Positions 22,446 through 61,831 are shown, counted from the stretch's first letter. The stretch is 64,000 bases of DNA from Heligmosomoides polygyrus polygyrus (GCA_947396885.1 OX377201.1:9934332-9998331); one strand, 5' to 3'. Notes: generated by a model from the sequence alone, not told the origin. Numbers and translations are program-made.

Positions 22446-23073
22446 GAGTAAATAAATGAATAGACATTGTTCTATCTTTTAAAAAACTATTCCGTAATAC
22501 GACCTAGTGTATGTGTGCGAACAGCATTCTGACTTCTTCGGGCTCCGAAGACCGCAAAGTTGACCAAAATTCAGCAGGAATAAACCCGTAACAGGTCTTG
22601 TTCAACAGCGGATTGTCCTGAGAGCAGCCTTCAAACCATCTGATGGTGGAGAAGCATTGTTACTTCAAACCTGCTACGACTCCGAGTTCAAATATACTCC
22701 GATGTTTAATGTTACTGTATGTCTCTTACATAGGATTTATATCAGGTTGTTCAGAAAGTTCCCTACCACTTCTGCATTTTTTCTTTCAAATTCATTTCTT
22801 TTTTCAGTACACTCAACGACTAATGAGCATATGCACCATTATTATCTACAGGATGTTGCCATGTCACCAGTCACAGGAACTCATGCCTCTCCGCTTTATA
22901 TAATAGGATATTCATAACATAACATGACAAACAATAGTGATATATATACACCACAGTCAGCCCACACATACGATATCGACAGAAGGTTCCAAAATACCTT
23001 TTAAAAAATGGCGAAAAGCCGAAGCGGAGGAAAACCTTCCAGATCTATCTTAGTCCGGGGAGAGCACAGAATT

Positions 23074-23539
23074 AAAAATTATGCAACAATTTGACTTAAC
23101 ACTCACAGAGCGGATTGAAGAGAACAGAATAATTCCCAAGCTGACAAAAATCTCGAAATAAAATAGCAAAAAAATGACCACGATTGTGAAGCGATGTGCG
23201 CCTCTCACCATGGTTGATCCGTGTTAGACCCCGTTTATACTTCGTCGCGGCCCGACGTGACGCCACGTATAGCGGCCATATTGATTGTGCGACGCGATCG
23301 ATCAATTTGGTCTCATTGCGTAGCCATCGTGTCGCGCTGCGATGAAGTATAAACGGGGCCCTATAAAATGTCAGGCGGCGCACAGGTGTGTTCAAATGCT
23401 TTGGCCGCCGAGACGTCTTTAGAACCCCGGTTAGTTGTTTGTTTTTTGCTTGTTTTTTCGTTTGGTTTCTTGTTTTTTAGGTCCTATTCTGTTCTCTTCA
23501 AACCGCTCTGTGAGTGTCGTCACTTTGTTACAAAATTTT
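23074..23539. mobile_element. MITE with AATTATG.AAC termini, host of a nested MITE
   Basis: Left TTGACTTAACACTCACAGAG and right complement CTGTGAGTGTCGTCACTTTG. AGAGAACAGAATA is mirrored by TATTCTGTTCTCT further in. Same family as 31850-32128 and part of 62381-62636. The 23226-23361 palindrome is inserted inside. Confidence 0.65.
23226..23361. mobile_element. Palindromic MITE (CCCCGTTTATACTTCGTCGC ends)
   Basis: Ends CCCCGTTTATACTTCGTCGC and GATGAAGTATAAACGGGGCC. Interior is GC-rich with GCGACGCGAT motifs. Confidence 0.7.
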
Positions 23540-23681
23540 TCTGTGGCTGCTTGAACTAGGATATATCCAACTTTTCGAACCTACGGCCTACTCATACTTC
23601 GCGACTAAAGCGACCCGGCGAAATCTTTTCATACTCGAGCGCTGTCACTGTTGCACCCGTCGCTGCTGTCTCCTGTTCATA

Positions 23682-25251
23682 CAGTGGCGTCCAAAAGTTT
23701 GTGAACGCTTGCATTTTTCCACATAACTTGCTTCAAAAAGGTCCAAACAGAGTGAAATTTGGATATGTGGTAGCAAATTAGATCGCAATGACGATCCCTT
23801 GATCTACGTTCGTTATTATCGATTTTTTGAAAGTGCAAGGTCAGACGTGCGCGCAACGGTCAAAGGTGAGCTGCTAAAGCATTGAGCGTAGTTATCAATA
23901 CATTTTCTTATGAAGCCAATCTAGTAGCGTTTTGATATACTGTGGTCTTTAGCAAACTCCTCGTTATGCCGAGAGGAAAGAATATCCCTGCTGAAGTACG
24001 AGAGGCAATTTTTCGAGTCGTCCAGAAAAAAGTCTCTTATCGACAGGTAGGACTGCTTTTTTTGCGGGATTTCGACAGTTGCTGCCATAGTCAGAAGAAT
24101 GAAACATTCTGGAACAGCAGAAGATGCTCCGAAGTCAGGCAGACCACGTATTACGACCTCTAGAGATGGTTCTGTCATCCAGAGAATGTCGAGGCGTAAC
24201 CCGTCGCTGACTGCCGTCGATATAAAAAAGTCCGTAGCCACTCACCATAGCCTAGATATGAGCGTGAGCACGGTAAAACGTCGACTGAGATGTGCTGGAC
24301 TCTATGGACGACGCCCCGTTAGGAAAGCCTTCATCAGCGAGAAGAATAGGAAAGCTAGACTCCAGTTTGCCAAGGAGCATCTGAGCTGGACGATAGACGA
24401 TTGGAAAAAAGTGCTTTTCAGTGACGAGAGCAAGTTTAACCTATTTGGATCCGATGGACCACACTACGTTAGACGTCGAAAAGGCGCGAGGTACGACAGA
24501 ATGTATCAACTACCAACTACTAAACATGGCGGAGGAAACGTTATGGTTTGGGGATGCTTCAGTGCACACGGAACAGGCCCTATTCACCACATCCAAGGAG
24601 TTATGGACTCCAAACGCTACCAGGAGATTTTGAACAATGTTATGCTTCCATACGCTAAAAATACCTTCCAAACGCCGTGGATTTTCCGACAGAACAACGA
24701 CCCGAAACATGTTTCGAAGACGGTGAAGGAGTGGTTCAGTGCAAATGGAATTGACCTGATGTCGTGGCCTTCTCAGTCACCGGACCTGAACCCAATCGAA
24801 CACCTTTGGGAATACCTTGCTAGAAGTTTAGCAGGTCTCACAGCAAGAAACAAGGCCGAAAAGTTTGAACAATTAAGGCAGAAATGGGAAGATATCGGAT
24901 CCGACGTGATCAACAAGCTTCTGGAGTCCATGCCAAGGAGATGTGAAGCTGTAATTAAAGCAAAAGGTTTTGCAACTCGCTACTAGTACAGCTACATTGT
25001 TTCTGTGCACAACTTGCCTGCATTTGGTAATAAAGAATGTTGCCGAAGTGTTGTAACCTATGTGGTAGATTTCACGGTTTTTCCGTTTTTATACTTGAAA
25101 TATGGAGAGGACTAATATAGAACAGCAGTGATGATGCGATATAAGAATGTTTGTTATTTGTCACAACATATCCAAATTTTACATTTCTAAAGCTGATTTG
25201 AGGGAGTTCTGGCGCAAAATGCAAGCGTTCACAAACTTTTGGACGCCACTG
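23682..25251 (+). mobile_element. Tc1-like transposon with matching terminal repeats
   Basis: The terminal inverted repeats match over about 36 nt (CAGTGGCGTCCAAAAGTTTG... at 23682 and its complement ending at 25251). TA flanks at 23680-23681 and 25252-25253. Length is 1570 bp. The strict match of the ends suggests a young insertion. It lies intergenically between the two ACSL genes. Confidence 0.92.
23966..24986 (+). pseudogene. Tc1 transposase, near intact
   Basis: MPRGKNIPAEVREAIFRVVQ starts the HTH domain. A one-base shift in the T run near 24057-24063 moves the frame, which resumes as CGISTVAAIVRRMKHSG and stays open to KAKGFATRY and stop. Domains: paired-like HTH (about residues 1-110), GRPR hook, DDE catalytic domain with SDESKF (first Asp) and SPDLNPIEHLWE (Glu). 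The second catalytic Asp is replaced: RQNNDPKH, where Tc1 relatives have QQDNDPKH. The element therefore looks young but catalytically dead unless reversed. Confidence 0.9.
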
Positions 25252-25323
25252 TACTTCGTCATTGCGACGGAGCGCACTAGTGTTCCTATTCTGTCATTCT
25301 TCAGAGCAAGGTAAGGCATGCTA

Positions 25324-26236
25324 TTAGGGGGGGGGGGGGGCAAAAGTAATGAGACAAATTGAAAAAAATCTTTATCTCTTCATAACTCAATTACAAATCA
25401 ACGATGCTGAGGAATGTATTTGCCATTAGGAGCAATGAGCTTGCTGCCATCGCTCAGTCAACTTCCTGCTCCCATCCTTCCAGAACTGCTTGGGCCTGGC
25501 GTTGACCAACTGCTCGATATGGTTGTCAAGGATTGCTTGGGTTCTTGTGTCCCTTCCCACCAAGAAGTCCTGTAGGCTGAAGAAGAAGTGGTAGTCGCAT
25601 GGAGAGATGTCCGGCGAATACGGTGGGTGAGGAATGTGAACGTAGCCCAGCTGAGCAAGCTTATCCGTGGTCACTTTTGTCCGATGGGTGCGGCGTTGTT
25701 GAAGAGGAGGACCTTCTTGAAGCGCTGCGAATGAATAAGGGCGAGTCGCCGGTCAATCTCTTCTATTTCGTTTACCATGGCCTTAGAGTCCATCGTCGCG
25801 CTTTTGGTAAACAGCTTCCACTATACCGGTCCATGGGCGCGGACCCAAAAGCTCTAAAGGTGCTTCTCGCCGTGAACATCTCGCCGAACGAAGGTCGGTA
25901 ACAGGTCACCAGGCCTCACCAAGACTCGCTGCTTGGCAGGGTTAAGGTAGAAGACGTACTTCTCATCTTGCGTGAATATTGAACCCAGACTGCTCGGGGT
26001 TGGGAATTGGGCGAGATTTGCGCGACACAGGTCGACTCGTCAGGCTGGGATTTCGGCATGAGACAGACTGCGGTTTTGGCATGCTTCTGGAAAAGGCGGA
26101 AGTGGTAACTTCTCAGATGGGCTTCATTAAGTAGCATATAAACATACAAATACGATAAGCACGAAACCAGACTCCAGCGACGAGATATATGACACAGCAT
26201 GGGATGTCTCATTACTTTTGCTCCCCCCCCCCCTAA
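25324..26236 (-). mobile_element. Deleted mariner with G-run termini
   Basis: TTAGGGG...CAAAAGTAATGAGACA at the left and its complement ending CCCCCTAA at the right, with TA on both sides. Minus-strand remains: KVLLFNNAAP (second Asp replaced by Asn), LGYVHIPHPPYSPDISPCDY and LTERWQQAHCS. At 913 bp it is shorter than an intact mariner. Confidence 0.82.
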
Positions 26237-26284
26237 TATTATGCTTCTACTGCCAGAGTAATGATGCAGGTAATATGACTGTTT

Positions 26285-26533
26285 GGGCCTGTTCATACTT
26301 CACGACAGTAGCGACAAGACCGACGAGAGCGAAGCGTGCGTGGCGTGCGCGACGTGCGCAACACACGAAAGTATTAACAGGCGACTGGAGCGACTAGAGC
26401 GAGAAGAGCGACCGAAACGACATCTACGGCGCTACAGCATGAACACTTTTCGGTGGCTGGCGCTCGTTTTTAATCGATATGCATGTTTTGCACGTGCGAC
26501 GAGTCGCTTTTTTCGCGAAGTATGAACAGGCCC
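26285..26533. mobile_element. Palindromic MITE, GGGCCTGTTCATACTTC family
   Basis: Ends GGGCCTGTTCATACTTC and GAAGTATGAACAGGCCC, flanked by TTT on both sides. Interior shares the CGAGCG/CGCTC and TCGATATGCATGTTTTGCAC block with 45115-45437, 50994-51145 and 59697-59919. Confidence 0.75.
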
Positions 26534-28440
26534 TTTGTTAGTGTCCGTTTCGACTGACTGACTAACAAGAAATAGGTGTTCTGGTGCCATTACGTCCACC
26601 ACACTACGCCTGTCGCCCACTCGCTCCTGTTGCTTCCGTCGCTGTTGTCGCTATCGTCGCAAAGTATGAACAGGCTCCAATAAACTCAGCGATGCTATAC
26701 CGTGTGGTATGGCGCGCGGTGCCCACTAGTATCGATCGCTTGCACCGCGTAATCGGTATTAAGGCCATTCATAACGCCAAGTCACTGGCGACTGAACCTG
26801 TAAAACCACCTGCAATATTCCTGCAATACCTGTCACCTTCATCTGTACCTTCCATACCGTTCTTCCGAACAAAGACCACTACACAGACATAATATTTATT
26901 TCATGCTCATTCATCTGCAATTATATGGTGCTTAATACAAACGGTAGCACTTCAATCACAGTGAAACGAATGCCTGACTACTAGCGGCATTAAACTCGTC
27001 ACTTAAACATGCCTACTAACTTATTATTAGGGGGATAAATGCAAGATCGAAATGATCAAACGAACGAAAACAATGATCGGAAGAGAGTATGCTAGTGATC
27101 GAGAGCTGTGGGGATGGAGTGAACGAATGCGTAGCAATAGAACTCTGACAAAACTACTACGAACGAGAACTACGACAATGACAACTGGAAAACGGGACGA
27201 AACCGAGAGACGAAAGAGCGACTATTCGTAGGCAAAGTGTAAAAACAACGCTATGAAAAGAGAATGATGAGGACGGGCACCGGTCGGATCCCTTTAGGCA
27301 CTGATTGGCTCACACTCAACTGAGACTCGCGTGGAAAGGAAGGGCTTATACTTTCAATCCTTGCGGCACGAGAAATATCGATCTTTTGCGCTGCGTAATC
27401 TATATTGCCGGTTGTTCTGCTTCCACAACACATCGGCGTCTGCGGCCCCTTTATATTCCATTCGCCGCGCTGCGTGTCTCAATGAGAATCACCAATATCG
27501 ATTAGGCCGCACGGCCTGATCAATACTGGAAATTCTCATTATGACGCGTGGCGGAGCACGAATAGAGTATAAACGGTGCCTGCAAGTCTGCTCGTGGTCC
27601 ACGATGGTGGCAGAGTGACTTGAGATCTGGACAAGACCTACACATTAATCCTAAGCGATCACGTAGTGCCACTACCTCGAAGTATAAACACGCCCTTGTC
27701 ATATACCCTACCTTAGTGGAGGGGCATCATGGCAGCAGCGTCTCACCTTTTATATGAGCTTCACTTCGTCACTTGAAGGTGACACTTCCAGTTTCGTCGC
27801 CAGGCAAGTCGCAGGGCACGAAGCATTGGCCATGCGGCGCGGTCGCGTCGCGTATAGCAAAAGCTTGGAGCATGAATAGCTCGATGGTATCCCGCTAGTT
27901 GAGGGCCTGTTCACAATCCGCAACATGCGCGACTGGGCGCCTGGGCAAAGAATACATATCGGTTTTTATCGGCAATCAACATTTATCGACTCCTATGCTT
28001 TGCAGGGAATTAGTCGCTCTCGTCGCGGACTATGAACAGTCGAAGAGATATCCCAAACTACAGTGGAAAACTTGGAATAGGTACATATCGGGATGACGTC
28101 GTGGGCGGGTGGCAGACACGGACATAAGAAGCCCCACTGGCTGGTAATTTTGCAACGGCCGCGCCCACATACGCCGGGCCACCGACTGATTGTGCACCAA
28201 AACTGCAAATTCCACTGAATTTGTGCAAAACGGCGTGAGATTGCAGGCAACACGCCATACCGCACGCAGGTTCTCCCTCCCCGCTGGGGAAGCGCCGCAA
28301 AACTTATTGCGTCGATCTGCAAGTGACGTCGAAGTGAATACGTAAAAGGGTGTTTGAATAATTAGTTAATTAGATTTTAATTAACATAAAACCATAGCTA
28401 GCACCATATTCCCCTCACAAAGCCATAGTCGAGGTAAGGA
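26534..28440. other. Intergenic region with MITE remnants, no gene seen
   Basis: Half copies of GTCGC...AAGTATGAACAGGC sequences near 26640-26682 and 27905-28040 and AAGTATAAAC sequences near 27560 and 27685. No conserved coding signal. Confidence 0.45.
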
Positions 28441-28448
28441 GCCGTTCG

Positions 28449-28597
28449 TAGGTTTATACTTCTGCAGCATTGCGAGGCGTCACGCATAGCAGCCCCTATG
28501 GCCACCACAACCACGATAAACGACGGTATCGATCGAGTATCGATCGTCTCGACTATTCCGCGCGCGCCACGCGACCGCTGAAGTATGAATCACGCCT
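28449..28597. mobile_element. Palindromic MITE, GTTTATACTTC family
   Basis: GGTTTATACTTCTGCAGC at the left, CGCTGAAGTATGAATCACGCC at the right, degenerate. Confidence 0.55.
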
Positions 28598-28777
28598 AAC
28601 AAAGGGATAGCCGACTCGAGGAGCCTCTGAAGGGTCATAAATTACACCGGGAATGAGAAGGAACAAATTGAAGCAAAGATGAGGTATATGATAACGAGTG
28701 ACATCTCGTACAAACCTTAAAGACCACCACAGCTTAGCTCATTTGTGTAGGTAGCGCTTTCGTCCGCTCTTTACATA

Positions 28778-28800
28778 CAGCAGCAGCAGCAGCGGCAGCA
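28778..28800. repeat. (CAG)n short microsatellite
   Basis: CAGCAGCAGCAGCGGCAG. Upstream side of the gap before copy B's last exon. Confidence 0.8.
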
Positions 28801-29084
28801 CATCTCCGCTGCTGATCGGAGAACGCTAGTCATTCACCCGTAACACAAGAACACAGCGGCTAGACACATGCACACACGGGCACAACAGACAACAGAGAAC
28901 CGAATTGGGGACCAGAGACGACGACCGCGGTCGAAGGGAAAGGTCGTGAATGAGAAAGAAAAGTCGTAAAATAACACCTGTTCGTCAAGAAAACAACTAC
29001 GATGATTACAACGCGCTGAGTGATAGGATTATTAAGAGATAGCCTACTATTTAAGCAACCGCTGCACGAGGACGGAGAGCTCGT

Positions 29085-56418
<27,334 letters not shown>

Positions 56419-57249
56419 CTGGAAGAGGACGGTTAAAGGCTGGGATTCGAATGAATTCTGTGGTACGTCTGAGAGGACTGGTGAGTAAAGCTGCTAGTGA
56501 AACAGAGGAAAGGCATCAGCTGACAATCACATGAGACAGCACGAACGACGAGTGGTTAAGAAGGCCCTAGTAGTAAGTGCTAAGGAAAGACAAACACTGA
56601 AAAGGCTGCAGATAGCGTGATAAGAGTGGCGGTGAATAGCACAGTCTAATGGGTGGCAGTGTCCAGTGCTATCGTGGTGTTTAATGCCTTCAGAATAGAC
56701 CGACCACACAAGGGGCTACACAAACATCGACAGAGCCCAGACGACGTGCAGCAGATCCACGAACACTGACAACTGAGGGGACAATCACGACGAAATGAGC
56801 GACTCCTGACGCTCCACACTCAGCTGCGAATACGTGCAAAGCCAAGGCCTCCTTAGTTCAACACGTACCTGCTCTGCGAGTGCATCCATACTGCCGTGTC
56901 CTTCATCATCACTGCTGCTTAGGGCTCAGCTGAGGAGACCACACAATGTCACCCTTCAACGCATGATCGGTGAACACGCGAACAATGGCGTCTATAGCCA
57001 AACACGACATAATGGGGCAGTTTGTGAGGAATAGGAAGGAAAGAGAGCATATCACTGGGCTGATGCGCGTTGGTTATGTTACGGAGGCTTCCAGATATGG
57101 TAATTCGCACCGATTCCTCTTTTGAAGACATTGGTTCGGAAGGTCGCCACGTATTGTGGCCACATTGATCAGGCGACGCGTTTAATCAATTTGGCCACTA
57201 TACATGCTGTCGCGTCGTTCGGTATCGGAAGTATAAACGGGGCCTAAGG
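56419..57249. other. Upstream of copy B: no exon recognised
   Basis: The missing initiating exon of copy B should lie upstream of 56418, but nothing here has a convincing ATG plus phase-2 donor. A GTATAAACGGGGCC half-MITE ends near 57246. Confidence 0.4.
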
Positions 57250-57685
57250 CACGTTTTTGAACGGCGAAGGTGAATCTCACAACGAGAATCTCCATCCTCC
57301 CGGAGGGGAGGAGAGGTACGTTCCATTTTGGCAAATTCCCTAAACCTGCCCAAGTTAGGTCACCTAAAAGTTTACCATGGAATCACTGCCCCACAAGGCA
57401 ATACCTTGCAAACATCGAATATTTAGAAAAAATACAAAAATACTGCTTTTTAGGCGCGGAATAGGATGCTTGATTCCCTTACACTGCAGTATTTTTGTAC
57501 CTTTTCTACACATTCGATGTATGGGAGGTATTACCTTGTGAGACAGCGATTCCATGGTAAACTTTTAGACAACCCAACTCGTTACGATCAAGGTATTTGC
57601 AGAAATTGAACATACTTTTCCACTAAATGAAGGGTGGAGACTTGGGCAATGAGATTCACCTCGGAGACACACGTCTGAGACGCGA
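57250..57685. mobile_element. Foldback element family X (copy 3)
   Basis: GAACGGCGAAGGTGAATCTC at the left and GAGATTCACCTCGGAGACAC at the right. Inner arms AAAGTTTACCATGGAATC and GATTCCATGGTAAACTTTTAG are almost exact complements. Confidence 0.75.
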
Positions 57686-57755
57686 TTGTGTTTATTGCTT
57701 CCCTTATGGAATGCTACACGTATGTTACTTCTCCCGGGATGTAGTGGCGCAACCT

Positions 57756-57903
57756 GGGGCCAGATTCATCAACGACTTACAGCAATTTAACGGAGAAAAT
57801 ACAGCCGAAATTCCTGATAGCGCGGCTTATCAACAAGCGCTATCAGGGATTTCGGCTGCATTTTCTCCGTTAAACTGCTGTAAGTCGTTGGTGAATCCGG
57901 CTC
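57756..57903. mobile_element. Hairpin MITE H (copy 3)
   Basis: AGATTCATCAACGACTTACA and TGTAAGTCGTTGGTGAATC, with ATTCCTGATAGCGCGGCTTA inner sequence. The shortest of the copies. Confidence 0.85.
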
Positions 57904-57949
57904 CTGTTTGGACGCGGGATCCGAACTACAACTTTGAACTGATATGAAT

Positions 57950-59250
57950 ACAAGAGTCAGCTACTTTTCCAACTGCGCCCAAGCGTTTTTGGTTTGTTAG
58001 TAGTTTATTTATTTATTTATTGTGGGCGTCAATTGACACAACTGAACAGTTGTCGTGTTCTAGTCTATTCTAGAGAAGATCCAGAATTTTAGTCCCTGCT
58101 TATGAAAAGACGCAAAAAATTTTGAAGGAAAGGCTCGATTTTCATTTTGTATTCTTTCCTTGCGTGAAGACATTCCATCCGAATCATAACATGACGCGCT
58201 GTACGAGCGTTCTTACCCAAAGATGCGCAGGAAGTATAAACTCCATCTTGTCCTCTGTTCACAATCCAATGAGAGGAAACCAAACACAAATTGCGAAAAA
58301 AAGAATGCCGGAGAGGGAAAACACGACCACAGCCGTAGTCCATGTGATCGCCATGGAGACGGTGACACCGGCAGACCAATGCGCGGTAGCAGCGCCGGCG
58401 GTCAAAACCGAGATAACGCCAGAATCAGACCATCGCTCGCCGGACGTCACACGAGGCCTCACTAATGCTGCTGGCTGCCAACGTACGGACGGACGGGAGC
58501 ACGTGGGGTCAAAGTCCCGCCGATAACCTATCACCGAGAGGCTCCGCCTCGGTTACACAAACTTGCGTCGTCGGTCTATATGTGCAGCGGAGAATCGTAA
58601 ACACACACACTGAATTAGCCAAAGGGAATGATTGCAGAAACACCTCCACGACCGCGTTAAACAAGTTTCCGTAGTTGGGTTTGTCGCAGGCGCTAATGGC
58701 AGCTAGTTAAGGTGAACCGCTTAAGGGCGCTAGCTGATTAAGTGGAGAAAGAAGTCCTGTTTCCCGAGGTTTAGCTAAACGGAGCAATCATCTCTCTACA
58801 GGCAAACTCAACGGCCTATGATGTAGCTGTAGAAGGCGCCGCAGCTGTCAAAACTGTTCGACTCCAGACTTAGTTCAATTCTTTTAGAACTTTCCACCTC
58901 TTCAAAACTATGAAAGTTCTAGATCACGGGCGCTCACAAAGTTCTGGGCATTAAAAGGAAAGGAAGGAAGGAATGTTTCATTAAATTTCCGGAAAACGTT
59001 AAATTTCGATTAAAAAATAGAATTGGATGAAAACAGTTATTTAAAAGGAAAAAAATCAGCAAAAAGTTTTATGTCCCAAATTCAACAGGCTAACAATTAA
59101 AGTACAGCTAATGGAGTGTAGCATAAACAAGTCGCTACCAAGAAGGGATGGACAGCGAAATAATCCAGCTTCAACCACTTTAACAGGGTATGTGAAATAC
59201 CCAGTAAGTACTAGATGGCACAGCATAGGGTCACCTTATATCTTATCTGG
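57950..59250. other. Intergenic, no supported gene
   Basis: Contains a minus-strand frame with a hydrophobic stretch (58259-58534) discussed among the rejected items. No repeat family is obvious. Confidence 0.4.
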
Positions 59251-59311
59251 AGCCAGATTCATCAACCGCTTACCGCCCACTAATGGTAAAAATACCACCA
59301 AACCCCCTGAC
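59251..59311. mobile_element. Hairpin MITE H-like single end
   Basis: GGAGCCAGATTCATCAACCG without a matching right arm nearby. Confidence 0.45.
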
Positions 59312-59517
59312 ATGACATTCATCAGCATCAGCATACAATGTATTGGTTCAGTATGGAGAGTAAATACATGACAGTACCAAAAAGGCAAAAATGACAAAAG
59401 ATATATACACTTTATGACAAAAATATGCCAAAACCAAATAACAATATGCCAAGATAACAATAACATGAAAAATAAAATAATAATACACATGCGATATAAA
59501 AAAGTTTAAACAAATTA

Positions 59518-59695
59518 CCGCGTTATTCAATAGGTTTAAGATGCTCCATACATTCTACTTCTACGACGTTATGAAGGCAATGTCAATGCATATTTAGCTT
59601 ATACAATGGCCTGCGGTTCCAGACATCTCGCACCGTTTCACCGAGCACGGAGGAATCGAAGGCCAACTAGGCCTTCCGTCCCTCCTAATTCGGTA
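59518..59695 (-). repeat. SINE-A fragment, diverged
   Basis: CCGCGTTATTCAATAGGTTT, CATTCTACTTCTACGACG and GGAGGAATCGAAGGCCAACT follow the family order. Confidence 0.6.
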
Positions 59696-59696
59696 A

Positions 59697-59919
59697 GGGC
59701 CTGTTCGTACTTCGCGACAGCGGCGAAGAGAGCGACGAGAGCGCAGCGCAGAAGTATGAACTGGTTAGAGCAGCGACTGGAACTACTACAGCGACAAAGC
59801 GACAGCGCCGGCCTCAAGTGTGAACACTTTTGGCGGCGCGCGCTCGGTTTTAATCCATATGCATGCTTTGCAATGAGTCGGGCGATGAGTCGGTCTTGAC
59901 GCGAAGTATGAACAGTTCC
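59697..59919. mobile_element. GGGCCTGTTC family MITE
   Basis: TAA-flanked. GGGCCTGTTCGTACTTCGCG at the left and CGCGAAGTATGAACAG at the right. Contains a variant of the TCGATATGCATGTTTTGCAC block. Confidence 0.75.
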
Positions 59920-59984
59920 TAAATTGGTAGTAAAATTGTTAGGAAAGGGTAAAATACTGATTTTTTTGGCCAAATGCGCATTCA

Positions 59985-60157
59985 GGGGTCGGATTCATCA
60001 ACGACCTACATAACTTTAAAAGAGAATTCACAGCGGAGAACTCAGATAACGCGGCTTATCGCTCATCATATCGCTTGATAAGCCGCGTTATCTCAGTTTT
60101 CCTCTGTGAATTCTCTGTTCAAGTTATGTAAGTCGTTGATGAATCCCAACCGACCCC
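59985..60157. mobile_element. Hairpin MITE H (copy 4)
   Basis: GGGGTCGGATTCATCAACGA and TCGTTGATGAATCCCAACC. The centre AGCGATATGATGAGCGATAA is in the opposite orientation to copy 2. Confidence 0.88.
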
Positions 60158-60158
60158 A

Positions 60159-60319
60159 GGGGCCGGATTCATCAAAGTTACTGCAGTAACTTTAACGGAC
60201 AATTGTAAGCAAAAAGCTCAGATAACGCGGCGTATCAAGCGATATGGTGAGCGATAAGCGGCGTTATCTGAGCTTTTCGCTTACAATTTTACAGCAGTAA
60301 CTTTGATGAATCCGGCCCC
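60159..60319. mobile_element. Hairpin MITE H (copy 5, variant ends)
   Basis: GGGGCCGGATTCATCAAAGT and ACTTTGATGAATCCGGCCCC. The outer arm differs (TACTGCAGTAAC) but the inner GATAACGCGGC is the same. Starts one base after copy 4. Confidence 0.9.
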
Positions 60320-60805
60320 AGATTGTCTCCACAACATCCCGTCAAAGTGCAATGCGTGGTCCATCCTAAGAGAATTGAATACGACAATCCTCTACCCTGT
60401 AGAGATTTCATAACAGGTAAACGTTATCGTCTCACGGCCATAATCGATCGAGTTTAACGATTTTCGTCCAGACCATTTGAAATGGGAATCACGCGGATAT
60501 CTGTTATTATCTACTGTCAGTATTAAGCCCTCGCCAGCAATGAAAACAGCCGTTAGGCGAGCAGGTTCGACTATTATATTACAGCTGTACAAGAACATCA
60601 ACCATAAGATTTTTGGATTGGCCAAAACTGGAACTTGTGAAAGACATAAAGAGCCTCCTCTCCAGACTCGTACATAAGTTACGGATAGGTCTTTCGGGAT
60701 GGAAATCTAACAAATAGTAATTATATGTGGTTCATAACACGAAGAAACGGGAAAAATCGATTTTTTTAGTCCTATGCAATAACAAATTCCCGTTAAAACA
60801 CCTCG

Positions 60806-60972
60806 CGTCAGATTCATCAACGACTTACATAACCTCAACAGAGAATTCACAGCGGAAAACTTAGATACCGCAGCTTATCACTCAACATATCGCTTGATAA
60901 GCCACGCTATCAGGGATTTCGGCTGTAATTTTCTCAGTTAAATTGCTGTCAGTCGTTAATGAATCCGACCCC
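60806..60972. mobile_element. Hairpin MITE H (copy 6)
   Basis: CAGATTCATCAACGACTTAC and GTCGTTAATGAATCCGACCC. Confidence 0.85.
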
Positions 60973-61270
60973 TGGACGACCATTAAACCAACGTCCACTT
61001 TACTGAAACCTTACCACGAACCATATAGGCACTACATCACCTCGGCTAACGCAACTTCCGGCAAAATGTTGTGACGAACGGCGAAAGCTCGTGCTACGAC
61101 GTTCGTTTCCGTTGGTGTAGCAGCGCTGCAGACGGAACACGAGAATCGACGGCGAGATTGAAACGGCGCGCAATTGTTGAAAAGCGTGGCGAATGAATGG
61201 GGACGGATTTCGGGCATGTGGGGTGGGGTGAGTGCACATTCACACTGGTGGACTACGGGCTTGAATAGAA

Positions 61271-61345
61271 GTGCCTCGGTGATGCAGTGGATAAGCTCTG
61301 AACCCTGGTAAGATAGGGAACTTGGTTCGGGTCCCGCATGGGGTA
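61271..61345 (+). repeat. tRNA-like sequence
   Basis: GTGATGCAGTGGATAAGC (A-box-like) and TTGGTTCGGGTCCCGC (B-box-like) at plausible spacing, but no complementary acceptor stem, so a SINE module is more likely than a tRNA gene. Confidence 0.4.
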
Positions 61346-61499
61346 GAAGCTTCGTATTGCTCCTGGGAGTACTTATAGGGCAGAGGGCTCGGGTACTAAA
61401 ATGAAAGCGTTTTAATTGAATCCTTGGCACTATCGTACCTTCACAACAGCAAGGGTCGAGGAGAGGTCGAAAAAAAATTCGTCCATACTTCGGCTAGGG

Positions 61500-61740
61500 G
61501 GGTTATTTTGGGTGCAGATCACGAACCTGAGATCCGTTTTCAAAATTACGGCCGATTACGGCAGGATACGGTAGGTGCGGGTGACTAAGGCTGCCAAGGT
61601 CATGGTCACCGATTTCACCCAAACATCTTCTAGGGGTTTATTTGGGGTGCTGATCACGAATATGGCATCCGTTTTTCGTTTTACGCTGTACAGTAGGTTG
61701 CGGGTAAGGAACGCTTCAAGACGGAGTAGGTTACGATGGC
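61500..61740 (+). repeat. Two ~130-bp direct repeats
   Basis: GGTTATTTTGGGTGCAGATC near 61502 and GTTTATTTGGGGTGCTGATC near 61636, each followed by ACGAA...ATCCGTTTT. Unknown nature. Confidence 0.5.
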
Positions 61741-61831
61741 CTTAGTCAGTACAATAGTGCCGAATCCTTTGCTTACTAATTATAAGGGACTCCAATATAC
61801 GACCAATTCTGATACTGGTGTGGTAGGTGGA

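Noticed and set aside
22643..22917. Two overlapping 86-codon frames
   Set aside because: Low-complexity Phe/Ser-rich translation of AT-rich DNA with no homology recognised.
58259..58534. Minus-strand frame with a hydrophobic stretch, considered as the missing first exon of ACSL copy B
   Set aside because: Joining in the needed phase requires a poor TT|GTGAAC donor, and the better GTAAGA nearby is in another frame. Homology to ACSL N termini is not visible.
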